Shown here: piece after piece, positions 1 through 11,639 of the stretch
How positions within the stretch are numbered: position 1 is the stretch's first letter
How the letters are laid out: the number at the start of each line of letters is the position of its first letter
From: Sipunculus nudus
Taxonomy: Eukaryota > Annelida > Sipuncula > Golfingiida > Sipunculidae
DNA: 64,000 bases
Direction: 5' to 3'
NCBI GenBank assembly: GCA_026874595.1
Contig: CM049316.1
Coordinates: 28,257,339-28,321,338, forward strand
Made by a program: the position numbers and the translations under genes
The notes under the pieces: model-generated
What the model was told of the DNA's origin: nothing
Database searches by the model: none
The model's input: the letters and a program-made list of their open reading frames with translations, nothing else

Positions 1-807
1 ACCTTTCACCTTGTGACCCCAAAATTGATATGGATCATCCACTATTGGCAAGTGAGCTATATATTCAAGATGGAAGACCTGGAATGAAAGTTTGGCTTCA
101 AATGCATCCACAGTATCTTTTAAGATGCGAGTCGAGTGACCTTGACCTTTGACCTCATGACCCTAGAACCTATAGGGTTCTTACTTTAGTGGTGGGCCAT
201 ACATAAGTCACGTTTGAAATCCATATGGCTATCAACACTGGAATATCATAAGAGGTGTGATTTTCACCAAATATGGACACATTAAAGGTCAAGGCCACTC
301 TCATGGTAAAGGTCATGACCCAAATGTAAATAAACCTCATCCCATAACCCATCTCTGTATATGTGCAGAATATGAAAGAAATCTGTCCATTAGTTTTTGA
401 CTTATAATGCTTACAGTACTGTCTAGTGGCAATTATGGGGGTATTAAAAGGCGTAAAAACAAGAAAAGGATAATAGGTGGCGCCACGAGTTTATCCACAA
501 GGCTATCCAAGATCTTCTGTCACCTTGATTTTTGGACCAGTCCATGCAAGCATACTTGAGATATTTAAGAATTTGTGTTATTTTCAGCAAAAATGGACCT
601 ATTCAAGGTCAAGGTCACTCTCCTAGCATAGGTCATTACCCCATTTTAAATAGGCTTTGTCCCCTTACCTATATCTATACAAATGTAAAGTTTGAAAAAG
701 ATCAGTGAAATATTTTTTGAGTTATCCCGCTCACAAGGTTTTTCTGCGGTGGCTGCGGCGGTGGGACCGTGGTGAAACCATAGTATCCCGACTTTGTCTG
801 GGGATAC
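1..807 (+). repeat. Right part of TIR/hairpin repeat family A (truncated by window start)
   Basis: Aligns along its whole length with 13890-14710: the same TGACCTTTGACCTCATGACC-type segment, the same GGTGGCGCCAC motif and the same CGG-rich patch. It ends in a near-perfect hairpin GTATCCCGAC-TTT-GTCTGGGGATAC (783-807). Divergence is mild, mostly small indels. A perfect TGACCTTTGACCT lies at 143-155. Confidence 0.85.
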
Positions 808-3800
808 AATAATTTTGAAAGTGCTTTCATTGGAAAGAGAGAATTATATGCCACTTAAAACTTACGAAGCCACATTTATGCCACCACAATTATGAGGGTT
901 ACCCATTTATGAGAGTAGACTTTTATTCTTGACAGCATATGGCATATTTTTAATTTTCTGTCTTTTCTTACAAGGTAAAGGGCCATGGCATATGATAACA
1001 CTATATTGATTTAGTATGAATGGCTAACCTGTGATGATAAACAGGTCTCATGTTTTATGTCACTAACCAATTTCATATGACTTTTAAGGCAATAGAACAA
1101 ATATTTAAAGCCTCAATAAAATTTCATATGGATGGATACCAAAGGCTGCACTTAAAGAGAGTAAATGCTGATGACATACAGTACAAAGGTACAAATGCAG
1201 TGAAACCTCACAATTACGACCACCTGAGGGACTGACCAAAGTGGTCGTAATTAAAGGGGGTAGTTGACACTGGTTGTTTTTGTGAAATTCAACCTGACTG
1301 GAATCATATACTTGGGATAAAAAGTGGTAATAATTGTGGGGTGGTCCCAGTTGTGGGGTGGTCAAGAGGCAAGGTTTCACTATATACCTGTACTTAGATA
1401 GATAATAATCAAGGGACACATAGGTGTGTGAGGCTGACTGTGGTTAACAGCATTTGACACTGATATCCCCCCCCCCCCCCAACCCTCCCACTCCCATCCC
1501 CACCATGCAGTCATTGGTCAGGTCCAGTAGCTCAGTGAACAGAGCTTATTAGTCACCTGATCAGAGGGTCTCAGTGCTGGGAGTCCTCCGGGTCCTAAAA
1601 TGAACTGTGTTTAAAATGCTTATTCTCACTACGTCCTTACATTGTGGGACATTTAGCGGTTTGACTCATAGAAACAGGTTAGTAGTTATATGGCTTTATC
1701 CCTTTTGATGACAGGAAAGGACAAACTTATCACCTAAAATACTTGACATCTGGTCAGATTCATGTCACAGTTCATGCTGTTGCCATGTAACTTAGTCAGA
1801 TAAAAGAAAAGTAGTGCTTACCACAATGTTAAAGTGCTTTTAACTTTGAAGGATATCAATTCATGTTGTTTTTACATAAATGAGTAATAAGTGACTCAGT
1901 TAACTTTATGATACAGTAAGCAACAAATATGCAGACCCTTTTGTGAAAAAGTTTTTCAAAGTGATAATTCAGTCATATCCGATTGGTAAAGTTTTCCCAG
2001 CCCTAAATATGCCGTTTAAGGGGCCCCAACACCTACCTGACCTATATAAACTGCAATTTTTATAAAAAATAGGCAAGAAAATGTGGAAATCACCACACAC
2101 AAGCTGATTTTTTTGTTTATTTCAATGTGATTATAATACCTGGGGGCCAGCAAAAATAAAACAAAATCAACATAAGCATCTGGCGGCAAGTCAGATAAGC
2201 CAGAGCTTTGCAAATGGCGTTTTGCAACAAGTGACCTTTCTATCTCTGCATGTAAGCTACCTACCACCTTAGGTTACATGGTTTTCCCTGGTTGTCAACA
2301 CTGCTGTGTTTACAAACATGTTAGTGATAAACAAGTTCCTACATCCTGCACGGAGGCCTTATAGGAACATTTAATAACCAGGATTACCCTTAGATCACAG
2401 AGGAAGCCAGAAATAACAAATTCTCTCTCACAAGGCAGGTTAATGGGCACCTTTGAATGTTTGTCCATTCAATTTTTTCAAAATTTTGAAACGATTCAAT
2501 TTTTGTGATTCTGCCATACAGTAAACAACACAAAGTATATATATTATTATATGAGTTATTTTAATATGTGTGCAAATTCTCATTGTTTACCCCAAACAAG
2601 AGGAATTTCTTGTCCATTATGGGCAACTTTTATAAAAGATCCCATATTATTTATAATATCAACCATGAAAGCTTAAGACTGATAAAGTTGGAAAGAGGTT
2701 ATGTTTTTTCCAAGGTTTGTATATCTGTTCATCTGTTTGCAGGACACCTCTAAACATTATGGAAGTCAGTAATAATTTGTGATCAGGTCAGTTTTAAGCA
2801 AAAGAAGAGATCGAGTTCAGAATAGTCTTGACTGTATTTCAATCTGTATCCTATTATGTATATCTTGTTTGAATGCAAAAACACTGTGCTGACACATATC
2901 AGAAGCCTCTGGTACTCATAAGAAGGCACTTGTCATCAAGTGTAAATAAAATTTTTACATAATGAATTTGTAAGCAGGTATCAGTCTAGCTTCAATGGAG
3001 GCAGGGTATTATGTTTGAGTGCAGAGGGAGACAGATTCGTGCTCCAGTTTCATTGCATTTTGAATAAAGGAATTTCCAGTCAATACAGACAGTTTGGATA
3101 GGATTCATCTAGTCTGCAAAGCATATGCTTAAGTTTGTTACATTAAAGTATTGTATACACTGCACAGAATCGAACTTACATGCATACGTCTCTGCTGTTT
3201 AGGATTTTTAGCATTACAATCTGACCCATACAACGCACCGCGGCTTCTAAATACAGCTGGTGTAGGTATAATGTAGTGAAGAGTGTAGTCCGTTAAAATA
3301 TTTTAGATAATTGGGTGTTTTTGTGGTAAGGACTTCACCAAATAAGTAATATTTTGCAAGAATGTTTGAAAAATAACAAAATTTGATTTTGAAGTTTGAT
3401 AGTTGAGACCAGTTGAACATGCTGTTCCACAGTGTCTATCAGGAAGAAGTTAGTTTTGAGTAGAAACACCCTTTCGCGGTAGGACAAGTATTATTCTGTT
3501 ACTCATTCTCGGTTTTTCGATGGATCTCATAATAGCTGGTAATAACACACAGCAAGGGAATGGTTAAGGGCATTTGCTGTTCTGAATTTGTAAAATTAAC
3601 CTTGGGAAGTGAGGTGGAACGGTACAAAGATAATCAAGGCTATTAATTAATGTTCTCTTGACATATAATACACTCTTTGTGAATAAGGGTGAATATGGCA
3701 GAACTATACTGGGTATATACAGAATTTTGTTATACCATTCAATTTTCAAATATTTCCAGTTTTTGGGAATTAGTAGCTCTTGCTATGCTAAGAGAGTTCT

Positions 3801-4217
3801 TAGCGGTGCCCCATAAAGCTTGCACCATTTCAGCCCTTTGATATTATAGAGTTAATTTAAATTAATTAAAATTAACATTAATCTGGACTGAAACAGACCA
3901 TACTAATGCCATTTTTTCAGCAAATATAAAAAAACTTCAAGTTTGTGAATCAAAACCACAACAATTGTACAATTACCAGAGTTGCAAGATATCTTGTTTA
4001 GAATACAGCCCTAGCATGTATTGACAGAATTTTGATGGAAGAGAAAACAAAACTTGAATTCATACAAAACAGATGTATTTCAACAAGGCATTTGCATGTA
4101 CAAAACTGAAGCTTTTGACACTCATCAAGCCGGTAACAAAGAGTGGTTCATCTCATAAATCCACAGATGAACCATTGATTTCTGGGTCTGAGGGGAAAGA
4201 CCAAGTTGTGTCCTGTA
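808..4217. other. 3' flank of the SOCS6/7-like gene, mostly unique
   Basis: No coding signal. Includes the SOCS 3' UTR, whose end I could not place because there is no clear AATAAA close to the stop on the - strand. Also holds a 14-nt poly-C run (1467-1480), a pogo-like MITE (1198-1381), and a weak tRNA-like segment around 1525-1600 that may be a SINE remnant. Confidence 0.5.
1198..1381. mobile_element. Short TIR element (pogo/Tc1-like MITE), about 184 bp
   Basis: Begins CAGTGAAACCTCA and ends AGGTTTCACTA, forming imperfect terminal inverted repeats, with internal GACCACC/GGTGGTC motifs. The same ends recur at 17221-17401 and 33206-33391, all about 180 bp long, so this is a small family. Assignment to pogo/Tc1 rests only on the TIR wording; a TA target duplication is not clear. 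Confidence 0.55.
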
Positions 4218-5261
4218 TTAAAACTGACTCTCCTCCAACCAGCCTTTGATGCTGGTTGGCAGGGGTAATTTCTGTATGTGGTCGAGACGGGTATACTGGC
4301 GAATTACAAAACGGCACAGATATTGCAGTGTCCGAACTTGCGTAAACCGAGACACTGGACTAGTCAATCGCACTGGGAAGGAAGGGCCATTCGGTGAGCG
4401 AGAGCGGGAATAACAGAAAACACCTGCTTTGGAGTCTCTGACGGAGTTCTCGATTAAGTCCACAATGGAGTTGTATCCCTCACATTCAGGCAATGCATAG
4501 AAACTGAAGACACCGTTTAAATGTTCTATTCTCGTATGCAGGGTTTTCCCATAAGATCGGAAACTTAAACTGAGAAGATAGCGTTCATCTGAGCTGTCAC
4601 GCACCAGAAATGCACCATCTGGCAAGTAGGCAAGTTTGTCCTCGGCTTCGGCCCGTGATAACGGACCCCAGTACCACCCAAATTTGGACAGTCGGAATAA
4701 CTCCTTTGTAAGGCTCCAAGCTCGTGTAGGTTCATGTAGTTCTTGGTAAACTGGATCAAACCTCTTCTGGTTAAACCATGAGGAATTCCTGGTTATGCCA
4801 TTCAGCGTTGCGGTTGCAGTGGCAGTCCTGCTGCTTGAGTCTGTATTATGATCACATGACGTGAAAGGAGGGCTGGCTCCACTAGCACCATGGGAAGGTC
4901 TGCCATCGAGTGGCGATGAATTATGAACAGGAAGTAATGAATCGGGTGACATATTGTTGCTGCAGTGAATATATGGGATTTTACCACCGACTGGCCGGTA
5001 CGAGTGAACAGACATCACTCTCCGACCTAACGTATTGCTGGTCCCTGGCGTATTCAAATTATCACTCGTGGTGGCCAGGGTTGTCCTCACTCCCATACTG
5101 TGTCTGTTATGGTTTGTGTGTGGCCAGACAGGTGGCGCCGGTGAGGTTGTTGACCTGCTCCTGGGAGGTCTCTGTCCCGGTTTCAGTCTCATTTGAACAC
5201 TACTGGTTCCACAGTGATTCAGAGAATCGTATCCATTCTGTGCACAGTCATCATCAGGACC
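4218..5261 (-). CDS. SOCS6/SOCS7-like protein, terminal exon with SH2 domain and SOCS box
   Basis: Seen: acceptor ...TTTCAG on the - strand at 5262, then 347 codons and a stop at 4218-4220. After a Ser/Pro/Thr-rich linker (GQRPPRSRSTTSP) comes an SH2 domain at about residues 293-399 of the joined protein. It has WYWGP, phosphotyrosine-binding FLVRDSSDERYLLSLSF (Arg about 318) and GKTLHTRIEH. The SOCS box is at about 406-444, with the elongin BC-box TLQYLCRFVI and the Cul5-box IQKLPLP. The wording is closest to vertebrate SOCS6 and SOCS7, not CISH/SOCS1-3. Known of the family: substrate receptors of elongin BC-cullin-5 ubiquitin ligases that dampen receptor tyrosine kinase and insulin signalling. 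Inferred: functional, because all key residues are intact. I cannot decide between SOCS6 and SOCS7, so no symbol is given. Confidence 0.93.
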   Translation of the reverse strand, partial: GPDDDCAQNGYDSLNHCGTSSVQMRLKPGQRPPRSRSTTSPAPPVWPHTNHNRHSMGVRTTLATTSDNLNTPGTSNTLGRRVMSVHSYRPVGGKIPYIHCSNNMSPDSLLPVHNSSPLDGRPSHGASGASPPFTSCDHNTDSSSRTATATATLNGITRNSSWFNQKRFDPVYQELHEPTRAWSLTKELFRLSKFGWYWGPLSRAEAEDKLAYLPDGAFLVRDSSDERYLLSLSFRSYGKTLHTRIEHLNGVFSFYALPECEGYNSIVDLIENSVRDSKAGVFCYSRSRSPNGPSFPVRLTSPVSRFTQVRTLQYLCRFVIRQYTRLDHIQKLPLPTSIKGWLEESQF

Positions 5262-5407
5262 CTGAAATCATACAGAAAGCTTTATATAGACAATAAATAC
5301 AGGAATTATCTGACATACCATCACAAAAATATTCAAAATGATAGCAAAATCTTTTTAATTAATGTTTAGTGTTGTCTTATACGCATTTGCAAGACAGGAA
5401 CACACTG

Positions 5408-7142
5408 ATAGTGTAAATAAAATGGAAAATTACATCAGCAAACCATTGCTCCATAGTCTCCTGCCCCTGCAACCTGCGTGAGAACAATTTGCATCTATGT
5501 TATACTTGATGGTGGCAGGAAATTGTTGTCACACAAAACGCATGGATGCAAGGTTTGTAATATTCCAGTATCAGTTTTGACTAATCCAAATATGATTATA
5601 TTTGTAAAATATACAGCAAGACTGCAAGCTTAAATGAACAAGAGCACCTCAAACCTGCATAATACACCCGTCGTGAATCTAGTGACCTCTGACCTCATTA
5701 AATATGCATGAATTTTTATGAGAAGGTAATTCAGGTGAGAAATTCAGACGGCACGACAGACAGATGGACGGAAGGTGTAACATAATACTCCCTTCATATG
5801 ACAGGCATATAAAAATCTAATTGTTAGTAACACCTTTAAAAGTTCCAAATACTGTTTGTACTAATTGTACTTAAGGTCTTTTCACAGATTTCTTAACTAT
5901 GCATCCTTCAGTAGTCAGATTCTTTTTTATTCACCAGGTTTATTATCATAAGAGTAAATGTAAAATATTTATTTTGGTAATTTTTACCAAAATTTTCAAA
6001 ATTAGGTAACTTCAAGCAATTTCAAGGCCTTGTTAAAACATTAACAAATTTAAAGAAATTTGTACTTAAGGTCTTTTCACAGATTTCTTAACTATGCATC
6101 CTTCAGTAGTCAGATTCTTTTTTATTCACCAGGTTCATTATCATAAGAGTAAATGTAAAATATTTACTTTGGTAATTTTTACAAAAATTTTCAAAATTAG
6201 GTAACTTCAAGCAATTTCAAGGCCTTGTTAAAACATTAACAAATTTAAAGAAATATGCAACTTTTGAGACCCTACCATTCATTGAAACCAATTATTCCTG
6301 ACCTACACAGTGTAATGTAAAAGCTAATATGGATGGAATCTGGTACTACACTAAGTAAAGGTGAACTGGATGTAAATTTGAAGTTGGCAGAGGTATGTGC
6401 TCTCTGAGTGCTGTCTATTTTAGTTCAGGATACACCATGGAATCTGTTTTCTAAGACCACCTTTCTATTAAGACCACTTTTGGCCAGTCCCATGGGTGGT
6501 CTCTTAACACAGGTTTCACTGTACAGTGCCTTGACATTTACAGACTGCTGCCAGGTCCAATGAGTGAATATTATCTGATGTTACCAGTTGTTTTAAAAGC
6601 AGGGGAGATATTCCCACATGTCAGCAGAGCTACAAATCAGAAATCTATCCTATTGGAAAATAACCAGAACATGTACCTGTGCACAAACCGTATGCCAACT
6701 AAAACAGGGTCTTTCACCTGATAACACTATGATCAGGGCCTAAAATTAAAACATGCTTACTCATGCAGATATATGATTCCTGAAAATAGCAACAGATAAA
6801 GTGATATGATAACCGTAACCTATGGGAATTAACCACATGGCTTTACTTAACCATTGATTTACAGCAAGTACGGTCTCATGCTGTAGAGCTTATTATAAAT
6901 CATGGTGACAACAGCAATGGTCTAGACCACTCAAAAATTAATCCATGATATAATGGACAGTGGTAAAATAGGTTTTGTCATGCAACTCCTGTGGCAAAAC
7001 CTGAGAAAAGTCTATTTTTGGTCTTAAACTGCCAGAATGTTGTCAAAAATGTCCTAAAGGGGGCCATTTCCAACATTTCCCCCATAAATCCAGAGAAATT
7101 TTACTATATTTCCTGAAAGGGCTATTGTAGCGCCATCTATCT
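5408..7142 (+). repeat. 1735-bp tandem duplication, copy 1
   Basis: Repeated immediately downstream at 7143-8877 with a constant offset of 1735 bp. I saw no difference between the copies in the stretches I compared by eye. Lies in the SOCS intron just upstream (in SOCS orientation) of the SH2 exon. It includes a deleted copy of the CATATGACAGG family (about 5640-5815). Confidence 0.95.
5865..6254 (+). repeat. Nested 195-bp direct repeat inside duplication copy 1
   Basis: Two adjacent 195-bp units, 5865-6059 and 6060-6254, differing at about three sites (for example GGTTTATT against GGTTCATT). The same pair recurs at 7600-7989 with the same differences, so this duplication happened before the 1735-bp one. 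Confidence 0.92.
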
Positions 7143-8877
7143 ATAGTGTAAATAAAATGGAAAATTACATCAGCAAACCATTGCTCCATAGTCTCCTGCC
7201 CCTGCAACCTGCGTGAGAACAATTTGCATCTATGTTATACTTGATGGTGGCAGGAAATTGTTGTCACACAAAACGCATGGATGCAAGGTTTGTAATATTC
7301 CAGTATCAGTTTTGACTAATCCAAATATGATTATATTTGTAAAATATACAGCAAGACTGCAAGCTTAAATGAACAAGAGCACCTCAAACCTGCATAATAC
7401 ACCCGTCGTGAATCTAGTGACCTCTGACCTCATTAAATATGCATGAATTTTTATGAGAAGGTAATTCAGGTGAGAAATTCAGACGGCACGACAGACAGAT
7501 GGACGGAAGGTGTAACATAATACTCCCTTCATATGACAGGCATATAAAAATCTAATTGTTAGTAACACCTTTAAAAGTTCCAAATACTGTTTGTACTAAT
7601 TGTACTTAAGGTCTTTTCACAGATTTCTTAACTATGCATCCTTCAGTAGTCAGATTCTTTTTTATTCACCAGGTTTATTATCATAAGAGTAAATGTAAAA
7701 TATTTATTTTGGTAATTTTTACCAAAATTTTCAAAATTAGGTAACTTCAAGCAATTTCAAGGCCTTGTTAAAACATTAACAAATTTAAAGAAATTTGTAC
7801 TTAAGGTCTTTTCACAGATTTCTTAACTATGCATCCTTCAGTAGTCAGATTCTTTTTTATTCACCAGGTTCATTATCATAAGAGTAAATGTAAAATATTT
7901 ACTTTGGTAATTTTTACAAAAATTTTCAAAATTAGGTAACTTCAAGCAATTTCAAGGCCTTGTTAAAACATTAACAAATTTAAAGAAATATGCAACTTTT
8001 GAGACCCTACCATTCATTGAAACCAATTATTCCTGACCTACACAGTGTAATGTAAAAGCTAATATGGATGGAATCTGGTACTACACTAAGTAAAGGTGAA
8101 CTGGATGTAAATTTGAAGTTGGCAGAGGTATGTGCTCTCTGAGTGCTGTCTATTTTAGTTCAGGATACACCATGGAATCTGTTTTCTAAGACCACCTTTC
8201 TATTAAGACCACTTTTGGCCAGTCCCATGGGTGGTCTCTTAACACAGGTTTCACTGTACAGTGCCTTGACATTTACAGACTGCTGCCAGGTCCAATGAGT
8301 GAATATTATCTGATGTTACCAGTTGTTTTAAAAGCAGGGGAGATATTCCCACATGTCAGCAGAGCTACAAATCAGAAATCTATCCTATTGGAAAATAACC
8401 AGAACATGTACCTGTGCACAAACCGTATGCCAACTAAAACAGGGTCTTTCACCTGATAACACTATGATCAGGGCCTAAAATTAAAACATGCTTACTCATG
8501 CAGATATATGATTCCTGAAAATAGCAACAGATAAAGTGATATGATAACCGTAACCTATGGGAATTAACCACATGGCTTTACTTAACCATTGATTTACAGC
8601 AAGTACGGTCTCATGCTGTAGAGCTTATTATAAATCATGGTGACAACAGCAATGGTCTAGACCACTCAAAAATTAATCCATGATATAATGGACAGTGGTA
8701 AAATAGGTTTTGTCATGCAACTCCTGTGGCAAAACCTGAGAAAAGTCTATTTTTGGTCTTAAACTGCCAGAATGTTGTCAAAAATGTCCTAAAGGGGGCC
8801 ATTTCCAACATTTCCCCCATAAATCCAGAGAAATTTTACTATATTTCCTGAAAGGGCTATTGTAGCGCCATCTATCA
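7143..8877 (+). repeat. 1735-bp tandem duplication, copy 2
   Basis: Second copy of 5408-7142. The copies join at a short ATAG/CTAT-type sequence, and unique sequence resumes after TCTATC at about 8877. The near identity means the duplication is very recent, kept alike by conversion, or an assembly artefact. Confidence 0.95.
7600..7989 (+). repeat. Nested 195-bp direct repeat inside duplication copy 2
   Basis: The counterpart of 5865-6254 in the second 1735-bp copy, with the same unit-specific differences carried over. Confidence 0.92.
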
Positions 8878-11552
8878 AGAACAGTATGAACTATCCAAAT
8901 TCAGGTAATATGCTGGTTAGGAATAATTAGAATGAACATCTTTTGGTCTGTCGACTGATGCATTTGCCTCAGGAAACTACAACAATGTCTCTGGTTAACT
9001 GATAATGCCTCATAAAGCTTGCATGATCATTATGATATTATTGACTCTAAAAGAGTGAGGTCAATAAGGCTTTTTGCCTCAAGCAGAGAAAAATTACTGC
9101 CTTGGAAAGTTTGTATTTAAAATCAATTGCATCTTAGAGTGATGTTATAGGCTCAGGAAGTCAATGTATTGCCTCAAGGAAATCTGATTGGTAGTATTGC
9201 CTCAGTATACTAGAATTACTGCTTCAAGTGAGCTGTTAATATTGGCTCTGAAAATTAGTATAACAGAGCTGATGTTTATTGCTTAGGAAAGCTTGCATCA
9301 GTGCTAAAGTGTGCTGATGTTATTGCCTCACAGGTGGATGATTTACAACCTTTCATGGGCTTATGTTATCATCTCATCTATGTTATTACAACACATACAT
9401 ATACAAACATACCATATATGTTGTGTTTACTGTGACACAAGAGCTCCCAGTTTTTTCACAGTAGTATAGAGTTAATTACACACAATTACTCATATTGGCA
9501 CTCCTGGCAACATTTTGATGTACAATATCATTATCTAAATGCAAAGACCAATCTTGCACAAGGCAATGAGCAGTATTTGTGCACCCTTAATTTATCATGC
9601 AATAGAAACAAGTGGCAATGCCCTATTTGTTGAAATAAAAGATTATACTGATAATGTTATTCCAAGAACAACTTCCTGTAAGGTGCTCTAGATCTGGATC
9701 TGGGCATGAAATACATTATAATCATCACAAATTGGCTAATGCCCTGATGGACACACATGCATGAATAAAATTTAATTGTCTTTTTTTTATTTACTGACCA
9801 TGCCTGTGGCAAGGGTACCTGTTTTGGTGGATTCTGTGCATGTGTGTCCCTGTAAGACACCTGAAGTAAATTTTAATAGCTTTTCATGAAATGTGACATT
9901 TTTATAGAATACCTAATTGAATTTTGAAATTCTGTACAGAAATGCATTTATACTTCAGATGTAGACAACTTAACAAGTATTGCTAAAGTCTTCCTTAATT
10001 CATTTTTGTTTTCACCCCCACTGTGTTAAAAACCTCCAGTGTATATGTTTTGTCTCACAAACATAACCAAATATGTTCATTTTAATACTTAACACCACTG
10101 TCTATGAATGTTCTGCTATAGCAAACAAATCATAGATCTGGGTGTGGTACATAGGTACTGTAGGGGAAAGGTAGCCATAGAAAGAAAGGGAAGATTGGGA
10201 AGGCGGGGGGGGGGGGGGGGCTTTGAAAGGTTGTCTTCAGCTTTGACACTGTACTAGCTGTTCTGCATCAACATATGCTCTCCTCTCTGATATCATACAA
10301 GTAGTGTTTGACAAAGGTTCTGGTCAGCTTCAGCCAACATCATGTGATGACACACTGGCAAACTGTGTTGCAAGAACTAGACCAGAATAATAAATATCAC
10401 ACTGGACAAAGTGTGAAAGATGAAACAAGTTGACCTCTTACCTGACCTATGACAGTGACTGAAGCAGGCACCCGTAGATCAAATGAATGTATTCCCATGT
10501 GTTTTCTGTGACTGTCTGACAAAGCTGAGAACAGAGATCGGGCTTTCATGTATTGGCTGGTACAGGTGCAATGCTATGGACTTTTAATATTGTATTTGCA
10601 AATGACTTTTGTCTAGAAACATATGCTGCTTTATTATTTTCTGAAAATGTGGAAATTTGAGAGTGCATGAAAAACAAAGCTATTATTGAGAAAATTTCTT
10701 GCCACAAGGGTGCTTTATGTGGCTGACTGCTTGTTTATTTGTTGCCTCTGCTGGAAGGGTATGTGTATATTCCTGTTTGTTTGTTCACAATATAACTCAC
10801 CCAATCATCAACAGAATCCTATGAAATTTTCAGGGCACCTCGAGAATGGGCACAAGAAGAATAGATAATTTTGGCGCTGTTGCAGCTCATGATCTATATC
10901 CAGGTAGGACTTAGGGAATATTCACAACTGTGCAGTCACATATGCATAATTGAATATTGGAATATGGACCAAACAACTGAATGCAAACACTTATGGGGGG
11001 GGGGAGGATTTTGTTCCAATTAACCTGGGAATGTGGGCCTATATGTGAGTGAAATCATGGGTTGCAGAGTACCCCACATTCAGCACCACCTACACTGCAA
11101 GACCTCCATTCCTGAAAATGCATATTTCCAGGGTTTTTTATGTGCATTTTCTGTGTTTTTTATTGCAGAGTTAAAATTGAGCATGGGAATGCTGTCAGCT
11201 ACTTAATAATTCAAACAACTGCAAAGTTTATTTATTTTTTTCTATGGAAGAAATTATCCATTTCCCTTTGTGAAATTGACTTGTCAAATAAGCAAAATAT
11301 GTATATGATAATAGATATTCTATTGCCAAGTGTGTCATAAGATACTCTGGCTGGCTATTTGTTTGCAAGGGCTATAATTTTGTGATATTCACAAATGGAC
11401 AATATTCATAAAATTGAAACCCTGGCAGAATCAAAGATTGTGAAAGCATAGCCACAGACTCTGTAGTATGTAGATCACAAAGTGAAAGTGGTGATAAAAC
11501 AAACCAACAAACCAACAGCAACTAGACATTTCTTGGCACCGCAGGTGCCAGA
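8878..11552. other. SOCS intron segment without recognised gene
   Basis: AT-rich. Around 9010-9340 the words GCCTCA and TTGCCTCA recur irregularly every 30-70 bp, like a decayed tandem repeat. A G run of 16 is at 10205-10220. The rest looks unique, and I saw no coding signal. Confidence 0.5.
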
Positions 11553-11639
11553 GTATCCCCAGACATAGTAGGCCCCCCTCCTACAAGAACAGACCCCCAT
11601 TTTTAGCAGCATATACTGACACTTGGCATATTTATTGTT

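Noticed and set aside
1520-1605. tRNA-like or SINE-like segment (CCAGTAGCTCAGTGAACAGAGC)
   Set aside because: An A-box-like word is present, but no B box or repeat partner was found in the window, so it is mentioned only within the flank description.
4910-5296. 128-codon frame on the + strand
   Set aside because: Lies antisense to the SOCS SH2/SOCS-box exon, which has unmistakable domain content.
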